From CAZEFK01 sp964511405 (GTDB lineage: Bacteria > Pseudomonadota > Alphaproteobacteria > Elsterales > Elsteraceae), in contig CAZEFK010000056.1 in the NCBI GenBank assembly GCA_964511405.1, positions 1-35,443 of the forward strand: DNA of 35,443 bases, given 5' to 3'. The position numbers and the translations under genes are program-made. The notes below the pieces were generated by a model. The model did no database searches and was not told where the DNA came from. It saw only the letters and a list, made by a program, of their open reading frames with translations. The stretch's first letter is position 1, and every line of letters begins with the position of its first letter. This document shows, piece after piece, positions 19,982-27,255 of this stretch.

Positions 19982-20526
19982 CCTTCGTTCGAGGGCCCCA
20001 GCCCGCGGCGGCGGCGGACCTGATCGACCAGCGCCCGCCCCTTTCGGGTCAGCCGATAGCAGGTGGTCTCGATCTTGGCGTGGCGTCGCTGGGGATCGGC
20101 GCGCACCCACACGAAATCCTCGACCAGGCCGCGGGCCACCAGTCCCGGTAGGCTGCGGGTGTCGATCGCGCGCTCCGGCCAGCCGGGATAGGGCTGGTCC
20201 AGCCAATAGTCCGGACAGGGGTCCGACAGCACCAACAGCAGTTCCTCCTCGTCGCGCAGCAGCCGGATCGGCACCGGCGCGGCGACCGCAGCCCCTTCCG
20301 GCCGGCCGGCCGCCTGGCGGCCGGCCCGCTTGGCGGCCTCGACCGCGACCGCGATCTGGTTCAAGGCGCCGTTGAGCGCCTTGGCCGCCTCGTCGAACCA
20401 CGCGGGGAGGCCGCGCGCCGGCTCGCGTTCCTTCAGGTGGCTCTCGACCTTCTGGTAGAAGTCCAGAACGACGCTGACGAACTGCTCGACGACCGACGCG
20501 TCGACCATTGCCTGAGCCTGAGCCAT
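19978..20526 (-). CDS. Protein of unknown function with a possible C-terminal winged helix
   Basis: The 182-residue product has an N-terminal helical part with the sequence VEQFVSVVLDFYQKVESHLKE and a long Ala-rich helix (about residues 40-80). Near the C-terminus CYRLTRKGRALVDQVRRR resembles the last helix and wing of a winged-helix domain. DEEELLLVLSDPCPDYWLD and WLDQPYPGWP are aromatic-rich. I do not recognise the protein as a whole. The ATG at 20526 is preceded by a weak GGGG. It overlaps the methyltransferase stop tail to tail by four bases and diverges from a glutathione S-transferase gene across a 290-base, less GC-rich spacer. Confidence 0.65.
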   Translation of the reverse strand: MAQAQAMVDASVVEQFVSVVLDFYQKVESHLKEREPARGLPAWFDEAAKALNGALNQIAVAVEAAKRAGRQAAGRPEGAAVAAPVPIRLLRDEEELLLVLSDPCPDYWLDQPYPGWPERAIDTRSLPGLVARGLVEDFVWVRADPQRRHAKIETTCYRLTRKGRALVDQVRRRRGLGPSNEG

Positions 20527-20816
20527 GCAACACCCCGTTTTCGAGCGTCGAGTCCGTGCCGATCAGCGCCCAAATGGGCGTTCCCGGACAAAAAGTCGAT
20601 GCATTATCCTGGCAAATCGCGAAACAGTCGAGTCGAATTACCTTTGCACCGCCCCAACAGGCAATTCTCACAGTTTGCGGGAAATACTCACTAAGCGATT
20701 TAGATACCGCGCTTTTCATCAGTGATCGGCGTCACCCCTTGCTCGGCGGCCGTCGCTGGCGGAGCACCGGCGCGCCGGATATGATCCGCGGCCGCCGAAC
20801 CCGGGAGGGACCGATC
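20527..20816. other. AT-richer intergenic region between divergent genes
   Basis: This 290-base spacer has no gene I can support. It is clearly richer in A and T between about 20580 and 20710 than the surroundings. It contains one 6-bp inverted repeat CGCCCA-AA-TGGGCG (20567-20580) on the side of the 182-aa gene and a strong GGGAGGG ribosome binding site at the far end for the GST gene. Promoters for both divergent genes are expected here, but no pair of boxes with good spacing could be chosen. Confidence 0.5.
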
Positions 20817-21449
20817 ATGCTCAAGCTGTACTATTCGCCGGGCGCCTGCTCGATGGCGTCGCACATCGGCATCGAGGAGACCGGCGCCGCCTACGAAGCC
20901 GCACCGATCCTGCTGGCCAAGGGCGAGCAGCGCACGCCGGCCTACTTGGCCGTCAACCCGCGCGGCAAGGTTCCGGCGCTCGACGCCGACGGGACGATCG
21001 TCACCGAGAACGTGGCGATCCTGGCCTACCTGGCGCAGCGCTTCCCCGAGCGCGGGCTGATGCCGTCCGAGCCCCCCGGCCAGGCTCGCTGCCTGTCGCA
21101 CCTGGCCTGGCTTTCCAACACCGTCCATCCCTGCTTCAGCCGGTTCAACCGTCCGGAGCGTTTCGCCGACGATCCCGCGGCCCAGCCCAGCGTCAAGGAG
21201 GGTGGCCGTGCCGCATTCTGGACCCAGCTGCAGGAAATCGACCGCCTGCTGACGGACGGCCCGTGGGTGCTCGGCGACCGCTACAGCGTCGCCGACGGCT
21301 ACACGCTGGTGTTCTATGGCTGGGGCCGGCGGATCGATCTGCCGGTGGCCGAGCTGCGCCACTACACCCGGTTCAAGGATCGGATGCTGGAGCGGCCGGC
21401 CGTGCGGACCGTGCTCGAGCGCGAGAACAGCCCGCTGCTGGCGGCCTGA
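20817..21449 (+). CDS. Glutathione S-transferase family protein
   Basis: The 210-residue product has the N-terminal thioredoxin-like domain of a glutathione S-transferase (YYSPGACSMASHIGIEE, then NPRGKVPALDADGTIVTENVAILAYLAQ) and an all-alpha C-terminal domain (WVLGDRYSVADGYTLVFYGWG and a FKDRMLERPAV end). The SPGACS segment with Cys10 is typical of bacterial beta-class GSTs, in which a cysteine near the N-terminus contacts glutathione. The substrate is unknown; stress or detoxification roles are common. The ATG at 20817 has a strong GGGAGG upstream. The CPBP protease gene follows with no space, perhaps overlapping. Confidence 0.92.
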   Translation: MLKLYYSPGACSMASHIGIEETGAAYEAAPILLAKGEQRTPAYLAVNPRGKVPALDADGTIVTENVAILAYLAQRFPERGLMPSEPPGQARCLSHLAWLSNTVHPCFSRFNRPERFADDPAAQPSVKEGGRAAFWTQLQEIDRLLTDGPWVLGDRYSVADGYTLVFYGWGRRIDLPVAELRHYTRFKDRMLERPAVRTVLERENSPLLAA

Positions 21450-21532
21450 CCCTGGGCCCGGCGGCGGCCGCGCCGGGCGGGGGCCGCCGCGCCGGGCTCG
21501 CGCTGGTCTGGCTGCTGGCGGCGCTGGCGCCG

Positions 21533-22105
21533 ATGGTCGGCGCGCAAGTCATGCGGCTGCACCAGGCCGATGCGGTCGGGTGGCTCGCCTGGGACTACGC
21601 CGGCCGGATCGCCGGCCTCGTGGTCTTGGCCCTGATCCCCGCCGCACGCACGGTCGCCTATCCGCAGGAGCGGCGGCGCCTGTCCTTGACGGTCACGGCC
21701 GGCGGCATCCTGGGCGTCGTCGAGTTCGACCGGATCGTCGTCGGCTGGTTGCGCCGGCGAGTCTTCGACCTGGTGCCGGGACCCGGGCTTACCCGCGTTC
21801 CGCCGCTGCATGGCGGCCTGTATCTGCTTGATATGACGGTCGGCATCGCCTTGGTCGCGGTCAGCGAAGAGGTGGTGTTCCGCCGCGCGCTACCCGAGGT
21901 GCTGCGGCGCGCCCGGCTGGGCGAAGCCGCGACCGTGGTCACCGCATCGCTGCTCTTCGGGCTCTACCACTGGTCCTTCCGGCCCGCCACCATGATCGGC
22001 GCTGCCGCCATCGGCATCGTCTTCATGCTGTTCTATCGGCGCGCCGGCGTGCTGTGGCCGGTCATGGTCAGCCACTACCTGATCGACGCCATCGCGTTCG
22101 GCTGA
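21533..22105 (+). CDS. CPBP family intramembrane metalloprotease
   Basis: This membrane protein has the three signatures of the CAAX protease and bacteriocin-processing (CPBP/Abi) family: SEEVVFRRALPEVL (Glu-Glu-x-x-x-Arg), LLFGLYHWS (Phe-x-x-x-His) and VSHYLIDAI (His-x-x-x-Asp). It has several hydrophobic segments. The family cleaves membrane substrates or gives immunity to peptides. The start is uncertain: the first AUG in frame is at 21533, giving 190 residues and losing part of a hydrophobic segment whose frame is open upstream to the GST stop. The CTG at 21446 would overlap that stop as CTGA, like the neighbouring NTGA junctions, but a CTG start is unusual and no ribosome binding site is seen. 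Confidence 0.78.
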   Translation: MVGAQVMRLHQADAVGWLAWDYAGRIAGLVVLALIPAARTVAYPQERRRLSLTVTAGGILGVVEFDRIVVGWLRRRVFDLVPGPGLTRVPPLHGGLYLLDMTVGIALVAVSEEVVFRRALPEVLRRARLGEAATVVTASLLFGLYHWSFRPATMIGAAAIGIVFMLFYRRAGVLWPVMVSHYLIDAIAFG

Positions 22106-22117
22106 TTGGCGAGCGCT

Positions 22118-22133
22118 ATATCTGGCCAGATAT
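22118..22133. promoter_or_regulatory. Perfect palindrome upstream of modA, molybdate operator candidate
   Basis: ATATCTGG-CCAGATAT is a perfect 16-bp palindrome, 117 bases before the modA start, flanked on the left by CGCT. The CGCTATAT half resembles the ModE-type Mo-box (CGnTATATA-n6-TATATnnCG). A gene for a ModE-type protein lies 4.3 kb downstream. Binding is not proven. Confidence 0.55.
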
Positions 22134-22191
22134 CCTTGTCCTCGGGCCATGTCGGGCCAGGGGGCACAAACGCGCCAAGTACGCAGTGACC

Positions 22192-22221
22192 TTGCCGGCT
22201 CGCAACGTATCCCTGTAAATA
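22192..22221 (+). promoter_or_regulatory. Possible promoter of the mod operon
   Basis: TTGCCG at 22192-22197 and TAAATA at 22216-22221, spaced 18 bp, lie 29 bases before the modA ATG. The region around it (22216-22232) is AT-rich and includes AATATATCGCTA, a second half-site like the palindrome upstream. Confidence 0.4.
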
Positions 22222-22250
22222 TATCGCTACTGTCGACATGGGACTGACCG

Positions 22251-23003
22251 ATGCGTAGCCTCTTCGCCGGCCTGCTCGTCGCGGTGCTGGCCGCGACGCC
22301 GGCCGCGGCCCAGGACCTGCTGGTGTTCGCCGCGGCCAGCCTGAAGAACGCCCTCGACGAGGCTGACGCCGCCTACCAGCGGCAGGGCGGCGCCAAGGTG
22401 GCGGCCTCCTACGCCGCCAGCGGCGCCCTGGCCAAGCAGCTGGGGAACGGCGCCCCGGCCGACGTCTTCATCTCGGCCGACCTCGCCTGGATGGCCTATG
22501 TCCAGGGCAAGGGCCTGATTCAGCCCGCCAGCCGCGCCAGCTTCCTGGGCAACCGGCTGGTCCTGGTCGGACCGGCGACCAGCGCCACCGCGGTCGAGAT
22601 CGGGCCCGGCTTCCCCTTGGCAAGCCTGCTGGGCGGCGGCCGTTTGGCCATGGGCGACCCGCAATCGGTGCCGGCCGGCAAGTACGGCCAGCAGGCGCTG
22701 CTGCAGCTCGGCGTCTGGGACCAGGTCAAGGACCGGACGGCGCTGACCGACAATGTCCGCGCCGCCCTGGCGCTGGTCAGCCGCGGCGAAGCGCCCTACG
22801 GCATCGTCTACGAAACCGACGTCCGCGCCGATCCCGGCACCAAGGTGGTCGGCGCGTTCCCGGACGGCAGCTATCCGCCGGTCGTCTATCCCATCGCCCT
22901 GACCGCGTCGGCCAAGCCCGAGGCGGCCGCCTACGTCGCCTGGCTGCGCTCGCCCGCCGCCCGGCCGTTCTTCGAGAAGCAGGGCTTCTCGGTGTTGAAC
23001 TAG
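22251..23003 (+). CDS. modA: Molybdate ABC transporter substrate-binding protein
   Basis: ModA is the periplasmic binding protein that captures molybdate and passes it to the ModBC transporter. The 250-residue product has a signal peptide (cleavage likely after ATPAAA) and the family features VFAAASLKNAL, APADVFISAD, VPAGKYGQQAL, and the late YPIALTASAKPEAAAYVAWL. Mo-binding residues such as the Ser of AAASLK and of ADVFISAD are present. The ATG at 22251 comes after GGGACTG. It is the first gene of modABC, with the palindrome and AT-rich promoter region upstream. Tungstate could be an alternative ligand of such proteins. Confidence 0.95.
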   Translation: MRSLFAGLLVAVLAATPAAAQDLLVFAAASLKNALDEADAAYQRQGGAKVAASYAASGALAKQLGNGAPADVFISADLAWMAYVQGKGLIQPASRASFLGNRLVLVGPATSATAVEIGPGFPLASLLGGGRLAMGDPQSVPAGKYGQQALLQLGVWDQVKDRTALTDNVRAALALVSRGEAPYGIVYETDVRADPGTKVVGAFPDGSYPPVVYPIALTASAKPEAAAYVAWLRSPAARPFFEKQGFSVLN

Positions 23004-23012
23004 CTGCCCGGC

Positions 23013-23708
23013 ATGTGGAGCCTGACCCAGACCGAGCAGGACGCCTTGCTGCTCAGCCTCAAGGTCTCGCTGTGGGGAGTCGGCCTCAGCCTGCCGCTGG
23101 GCATCGGCCTGGCCGTGCTGCTGGCCCGAGCCGAGTTCTGGGGCAAGAGCCTGCTCAACGGCGTCCTCTACCTGCCGCTGGTGCTGCCACCCGTGGTGAC
23201 CGGCTATTTCCTGCTGATCCTGCTGGGCCGGCGCGGCCCGGTCGGGGCCTGGCTGTTCGAGGCCCTGGGGATGACGTTGTCGTTCCGCTGGACCGGCGCG
23301 GCGGTCGCCAGCGCGATCATGGGCTTGCCACTGCTGGTGCGGGCCGTCCGGCTGTCGGTCGAAGCCGTCGACCGGCGGCTGGAGCAAGCGGCCGCCACCT
23401 TGGGCGCCGGACGGCTGTGGATCTTCCTGACCGTCACGCTGCCGCTGCTGCTGCCCGGCATCGTGGCCGGCGCCTTCCTGTCCTTCGGCCGCAGCCTGGG
23501 CGAGTTCGGCGCCACCATTACCTTCGTGTCCAACATTCCCGGCCAGACCCAGACCTTGCCGCTGGCCATCTACACCTACACCCAGGTGCCGGGCGGCGAC
23601 GCCCCCGCCCTGCGCCTGGCGCTGATCTCGGTAGCGCTGTCGCTGATCGCGCTGGTCGCCTCGGACCAGCTTGCGCGCAGCGCCGGACGCCGGATCGCCG
23701 GCGCATGA
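23013..23708 (+). CDS. modB: Molybdate ABC transporter permease
   Basis: ModB is the inner membrane permease through which molybdate is moved. The 231-residue product has five or more transmembrane helices and the typical EAA-type loop QAAATLGAGRLWIFLTVTLPLL (about residues 129-150) that docks on ModC, followed by GRSLGEFGATITF. The start is the ATG at 23013, 9 bases after the modA stop. The stop overlaps modC as ATGA (23705-23708), so modB and modC are co-translated. Length matches the family. Confidence 0.96.
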   Translation: MWSLTQTEQDALLLSLKVSLWGVGLSLPLGIGLAVLLARAEFWGKSLLNGVLYLPLVLPPVVTGYFLLILLGRRGPVGAWLFEALGMTLSFRWTGAAVASAIMGLPLLVRAVRLSVEAVDRRLEQAAATLGAGRLWIFLTVTLPLLLPGIVAGAFLSFGRSLGEFGATITFVSNIPGQTQTLPLAIYTYTQVPGGDAPALRLALISVALSLIALVASDQLARSAGRRIAGA

Positions 23709-24406
23709 GCCTGGAGGTCGACGTCGTCCACCGCCAGGGCGACTTCCGCCTGGCGGTCCGGTTCGCCGGGGCCGGCCGGCTGATCGTGCTGGCCGGGCCG
23801 TCGGGCGCGGGCAAGACCACCCTGCTCAACATCATCGCCGGCCTGATCAAGCCCGACCGCGGCCGCGTCGCCGTGGCGGGCACGGTGCTGGTCGACTGCG
23901 CCCAGGGCATCTTCCTGCCGCCGCGCCGCCGGCGGCTCGGCTATGTGTTCCAGGACGGCCGGCTGTTCCCCCACATGAGCGTCCGTCAGAACCTGCGCTA
24001 CGGCCAGGTCCTGACCCCCCGCCGCGACCGCTTCATCGGGTTCGACGAGGTCGTGGTGCTGCTCGGCCTCGGCGCCTTGATGGATCGCCGGCCGGGCCGG
24101 CTGTCGGGCGGCGAGCAGCAGCGGGTCGCGATCGGCCGCGCGCTGCTGACCAGCCCGCGCCTGCTGCTGATGGACGAGCCGCTCGCCAGCCTCGACCGGG
24201 AGCGGCGCGACGAGATCCTGCCCTACATCGAACGCCTGCGCGACCAGGCCCGGGTGCCGATCGTCTATGTCACCCACGCCGCCGACGAGGCCGCGCGCCT
24301 GGCCACCGACACCGTGCGGCTGGAGGCGGGGCGGGTCGCCCAGGCCGGATCGCCGCAAGGGCCCGCGCCCGCGATCGGACAGCGGAGCCTGCCATGGTTC
24401 GCCTGA
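23705..24406 (+). CDS. modC: Molybdate ABC transporter ATP-binding protein, short form without C-terminal Mop domain
   Basis: The 233-residue ATPase drives molybdate import. Walker A GPSGAGKTT is at 31-39, the Q-loop at YVFQDGRLFP, the ABC signature LSGGEQQR at 133-140, Walker B LLLMDEPLASLD at 153-164 and the switch His at about 191. All are intact. Typical ModC has about 350 residues with a C-terminal molybdate-binding Mop/TOBE domain; this protein stops right after the ATPase with the tail SPQGPAPAIGQRSLPWFA. Only 66 bases separate its stop from the minus-strand AbiEii gene end, so the 3' part may have been lost when that cassette entered. A short natural ModC is possible too. It remains probable that it transports, but without the usual domain for trans-inhibition. 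Confidence 0.92.
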   Translation: MSLEVDVVHRQGDFRLAVRFAGAGRLIVLAGPSGAGKTTLLNIIAGLIKPDRGRVAVAGTVLVDCAQGIFLPPRRRRLGYVFQDGRLFPHMSVRQNLRYGQVLTPRRDRFIGFDEVVVLLGLGALMDRRPGRLSGGEQQRVAIGRALLTSPRLLLMDEPLASLDRERRDEILPYIERLRDQARVPIVYVTHAADEAARLATDTVRLEAGRVAQAGSPQGPAPAIGQRSLPWFA

Positions 24407-24472
24407 CCGGGGTCCGGCGCGGTGACGACGCGGCCGTCATCGGGATGGTCGGCCCGGAAGGTGACGGGTGGC

Positions 24473-25419
24473 TTATCGATCCTGCCGCAGCGGCACTGCC
24501 AGTTCGTTCAGCGCGGCGATGCAGGCGCCGTAATCGACCTGGTCGCCATAGACCATGTCGCGCAGGAAGTTCCGGTAACTGGAGCTGTAGTCCCGGCTAT
24601 GGGCCAGGCGCTCGATGGCGCGCAGCGTCTCGCCGACCGGATCATCGCGGTAGGCCGGGAACTGGTTGCCGTAGGCCTCGGCATCACCCCGCATGATGTC
24701 GAGGGCCAGGACAGCGACGTCAGCCGGGTCGACCAGGTGTCGCAGGGCATGCAGGTCGTAGAGATGCCGGACGAGGGTCGGATCGCGTTCGCGGTCCTCC
24801 TGGGCGAGTTCGGCGCCGGCGCGCCGGGTCAGCGCCACGAACTTGTCGGCCGCGGTCTCGACGACGGAGACGCAGGGCAGAGATGGAATCTCGTTCGGCC
24901 GGCCGAAAGCCTCGGCGATGAAGGATGCGACCGGCAGGTCGACGGACGGCCGGCGCAGCGGCCACAGCGCTGTCTCGATCCGGATCGTTGGCCGCAGGGC
25001 CCCCTGCCCCTGCGCGACCGGCGCATAGGGTAGTTGGTAGAGGGTGTAGCGGGTGGAGTCCCTGGAGTGCCTGTGGTCTTCGTTGTCGGGGTGGAAGGCG
25101 AACCCGGCAGCGAGCAGCGCTCCGGTCACCGTCTCGCGCAACCGGCGCAGCGCCGTGCGCGGGGCCGGGCCCTCTGTGACGATGCGCAGGTCGATATCTT
25201 CCGACATGCGCTTGATGAGGCGATGGCCCCGGCCGAGGGCCGTGCCGCCGCCGAAGACGAGACGGAACGGCGCGGCGTCGCCGCGATGGCGGCGAGCGCA
25301 CGAACGACGTACCAGTCCTTTTCGACAAGGGCGATATCGGGCAGCCCGAAATGCAGCTGAACTTCGGCGAGCTCCCGATAGGTGGGCTTACCGTTCAAGC
25401 ACGAGCTCCCTGCCGGCAT
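24473..25419 (-). pseudogene. AbiEii/AbiGii-type nucleotidyltransferase toxin, frameshifted
   Basis: The AbiEii family are GTP-binding nucleotidyltransferases that act as toxins of AbiE abortive-infection systems. The frame starting at 25419 gives an N-terminal piece with YRELAEVQLHFGLPDIALVEKDWYVVRALAAIAA, which then runs off frame. In the next frame the core continues with DAAPFRLVFGGGTALGRG and RMSEDIDLRIV (the NTase motif), then a long C-terminal part to 24473. Joining the two requires one extra base near 25295-25300, so a single-base deletion split the gene. With a start at the Met before SEDIDL (25207) the Gly-rich part is lost, so the toxin is probably inactive. A sequencing error or programmed frameshift cannot be ruled out. 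The upstream antitoxin-type gene is intact and overlaps the start. Confidence 0.8.
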
Positions 25420-25807
25420 AACGCAGGCGGCGCGCGAAGCGGCCTTTGACGCGGATCACGGGATTGGCCGGGATTTGCGTCGAGCGGCCCTCGTTGTAGG
25501 CCCTCTCGGCCTCGGTCGGCTCCCACTTCACGCCCAGCTTGGTCAGCGCCTGCCGTGCGGCGCCGGCAAAGCCGTTCGCCGCCATCAGCATGGGTTCGCC
25601 AGACAGGCGCGATACGATGGCCCGGCCATAGACGCCGTAGCCGAGGCGCACGAGGCGGCCGTCGCGCACGAGGCCGCGCAGCGCACGCAGCACCTGGTCC
25701 TCGCCGGCTAGGTCAGCGAAGTCGCGCGGCAGGAACACGTCCTCACCGCGCTTGCGCGCGATGCGTGCCTCGACCCGCTCCCTCAATGTCCTGACCCGAC
25801 CTGCCAT
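25388..25807 (-). CDS. AbiEi-like (DUF6088) antitoxin/repressor
   Basis: The 139-residue product starts with a winged-helix-like part (RVRTLRERVEARIARKRGEDVFLPRDFADLAGEDQVLRALRGLVRDG, about residues 5-50) and continues with RLVRLGYGVYGRA, the usual form of AbiEi/DUF6088 proteins, which bind their own promoter and counter AbiEii. The start ATG at 25807 has CTGGAGG 5 bases upstream; an alternative longer frame begins at 25849 inside the promoter region. The stop lies within the start region of the toxin gene. The promoter area has two direct copies of ACCCGACA flanking the -10 box, the type of operator seen in autoregulated AbiE systems. Confidence 0.82.
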   Translation of the reverse strand: MAGRVRTLRERVEARIARKRGEDVFLPRDFADLAGEDQVLRALRGLVRDGRLVRLGYGVYGRAIVSRLSGEPMLMAANGFAGAARQALTKLGVKWEPTEAERAYNEGRSTQIPANPVIRVKGRFARRLRYAGRELVLER

Positions 25808-25827
25808 GGTTGCCTCCAGAGGCAAAA

Positions 25828-25868
25828 ACCCGACAATCACCATATACAAACACCCGACACAATCGCAA
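25828..25868 (-). promoter_or_regulatory. Promoter and direct-repeat operator of the AbiE cassette
   Basis: On the minus strand TTGCGA (25868-25863) and TATATG (25846-25841) are spaced by 16 bp, a good promoter. Two copies of TGTCGGGT (plus strand ACCCGACA at 25828-25835 and 25852-25859) lie 24 bp apart on both sides of the -10 box. TGCCTC-CA-GAGGCA (25811-25824) is an extra inverted repeat that overlaps the ribosome binding site and may fold in the mRNA. Confidence 0.6.
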
Positions 25869-26089
25869 GAGGGATAAATAAGGCTATCTCACTCATATAA
25901 AAGAGGTTTCCGTCATAAGGCCAAGGCTTCAACCAGGGCTTCCGGTAACGCCGGAGGGTCGAGCATATCGTCGCGCCGGTTCAACGACATCGACGCCGAA
26001 TTCCCGGCCGTCAACTGAACCGGCCTCGGATCAATGTCGGCCTGGTGCAGCCGCAGCGGCTCGGGGCCATCGACCTCGACGATCTCGAC

Positions 26090-26395
26090 GCCGTGTTCGC
26101 CAAGGCGGGCCTCGTCAGCTTCGTGCGCTCCTAGGCGCTGGAACTGGCACACACCGGCATCACGGCAACTCGGTGGCGCCGGGCCCGACCGAGACCGAGC
26201 TGTCCCGCGCCAACAGCCCGCTCGGCAGCGATAGCGAGCGCCGCTATATGTCCAATCGTGCCCATGGACCGCTTCGCCTGGCCCGACGAGATCGCCGCGG
26301 CGATCGCCTTCCTCCTATCGGAGGACGCCGGCTTCATAATCGGCCAGACATTGTTCGTGGATGGCGGCGCGTCGGTCGACAAGGCGAAGGTCTGA
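26090..26395 (+). pseudogene. Decayed short-chain dehydrogenase/reductase, C-terminal part
   Basis: Three frames on the plus strand, read in order, give the C-terminal half of a short-chain dehydrogenase. Frame 2 has AKAGLVSFVRS, a TAG stop at 26132-26134 (most likely an old TGG), and ALELAHTGIT. Frame 1 (from about 26170) has APGPTETELSRANSPLG and SERRYMS. Back in frame 2 (from about 26255) VPMDRFAWPDEIAAAIAFLL then GFIIGQTLFVDGGAS and a final stop at 26393. At least one nonsense and two frameshift changes, and no Rossmann N-terminal half. A short frame on the minus strand (25913-26152) overlaps it and I cannot support that as a gene. The stretch 25869-26089 shows no other gene. Confidence 0.8.
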
Positions 26396-26453
26396 CCGGT
26401 CGGTCCGGTGCCGCCGGTCATGCCTGCCAGGAATGATGGTTAGCCGACCTCGA

Positions 26454-26840
26454 TCAAGCCGACTTCGGCACAGCCGGCTCGGGCGCCAGCTCGACCGGTG
26501 CGGCCGGCGCCAGCGCCGCGTCCAGGCTCGCCAGGTGCGGGCGCAGGGCGGCGTGGGCGACCAGCTCCATGTCGCGGTACTGGGCGATCAGCGCCGCACC
26601 GAAGGGCGTAAGCTGCGCGCCGCCGCCGTCCCGGCCGCCCAGCTTGGTCGCCACCACCGGCTCGCGGAATGCCTTGTTCAGCGCGTCGACCAGCAGCCAG
26701 GCGCGGCGATAGGACATATCCAGGGCCCGCCCGGCCGCCGAGATCGATCCCTGGTCGCGGACCGCCTCCAGCAGCCGGATCTTGCCCGGCCCGATCGAGC
26801 CGTGGACCTCGAAGTCGATGCGCAGCGTCAGCCTGGCCAT
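26454..26840 (-). CDS. ModE-type single-domain winged-helix regulator
   Basis: The 128-residue product is a winged-helix protein of the ModE N-terminal (LysR-like helix-turn-helix) type: IGPGKIRLLEAVRDQGSISAAGRALDMSYRRAWLLVDALNKAFREP (about residues 16-61) and a wing with GGRDGGGAQLTPFGAALIAQY. Full ModE is about 260 residues with two molybdate-binding domains at the C-terminus; here only an Ala/Pro-rich tail follows. Short forms of ModE are known and may bind DNA without metal sensing. The gene lies 2 kb from modC, separated by the AbiE cassette, and likely controlled modABC. The ATG at 26840 has AAGG upstream. It is on the opposite strand to modABC. Confidence 0.88.
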   Translation of the reverse strand: MARLTLRIDFEVHGSIGPGKIRLLEAVRDQGSISAAGRALDMSYRRAWLLVDALNKAFREPVVATKLGGRDGGGAQLTPFGAALIAQYRDMELVAHAALRPHLASLDAALAPAAPVELAPEPAVPKSA

Positions 26841-26950
26841 GCGCCGACCTTAGCATCCGCGCCGCAGGGGCGCACCGCCAGGTCGCGGCACATGTCTGGA
26901 TTTTAGTAAAAACTTGAGCGTTCAGTGATCGGCACGGCTCGGTCATTTGA

Positions 26951-26979
26951 ACAATTTGTCAATCTTCGATAATCGACAA
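26951..26979. promoter_or_regulatory. AT-rich inverted repeats upstream of the small exported protein
   Basis: TCGAT-A-ATCGA (26966-26976) is a perfect short palindrome, and TTGTC at 26956 pairs with GACAA at 26975, in a patch of low GC (about 26885-26990). It lies 31-59 bases before the start of the 81-aa gene and about 110-140 bases upstream of modE, so it can serve either divergent gene. No certain promoter boxes. Confidence 0.4.
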
Positions 26980-27009
26980 TAAAACTCCCGGACAAGGGAG
27001 GATCTCATC

Positions 27010-27255
27010 ATGTGGTCGCGCGCTGCACTGCTCCTGGGCTTCTTGCTGCTCGCCACCAGCGCGGCGCGGGCCGGCGCGCCGGCGGTCCACTACCGCTTCG
27101 ATGCGCAAGGGCACCTCGCCGGCTGGACCGAAAGCACCCAAGACGTCACCACGGATTATGACAGCCGTGGCCACATGCTTAAGCAGACCGTGCGCAGCGC
27201 CGCCGGCATCACCGTGTTCGACGCCGACGGCCGTGCGCAGCCGCACCACCCGTAG
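27010..27255 (+). CDS. Small exported protein with YD-repeat-like sequence
   Basis: The 81-residue product starts with a clear signal peptide (MWSRAALLLGFLLLATSAARA) and the mature part has VHYRFDAQGHLAGWTES, DYDSRGHMLKQTV and ITVFDADGRA. These Tyr/Phe-Asp-x-x-Gly-x-Leu units are like the YD repeats of RHS proteins, about three in 55 residues. The ATG at 27010 has GGGAGG 7 bases upstream, a strong ribosome binding site, which makes it likely to be real. I do not know the family. The downstream region (27256-27459) is a gene-free AT-rich spacer that ends in a hairpin. Confidence 0.75.
   Translation: MWSRAALLLGFLLLATSAARAGAPAVHYRFDAQGHLAGWTESTQDVTTDYDSRGHMLKQTVRSAAGITVFDADGRAQPHHP

Noticed and set aside
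20508..20816. N-terminal extension of the glutathione S-transferase
   Set aside because: The frame is open upstream of 20817 but the sequence does not look like protein, and a strong GGGAGG precedes the ATG at 20817, which starts exactly at the conserved MLKLYYSPGA.
24422..25033. Plus-strand frame after modC as a possible lost Mop domain
   Set aside because: It is antisense to the AbiEii gene for most of its length and shows no Mop/TOBE pattern that I could recognise.
25841..25849. Earlier start for the AbiEi-like protein within the promoter
   Set aside because: That start would lie on the -10 box and gives a hydrophobic leader; the ATG at 25807 has GGAGG at the right distance.
25913..26152. 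79-codon minus-strand frame
   Set aside because: Its first half is antisense to the recognisable dehydrogenase remnant and no ribosome binding site or family was found; the remaining part could be the end of an old gene, but this cannot be supported.
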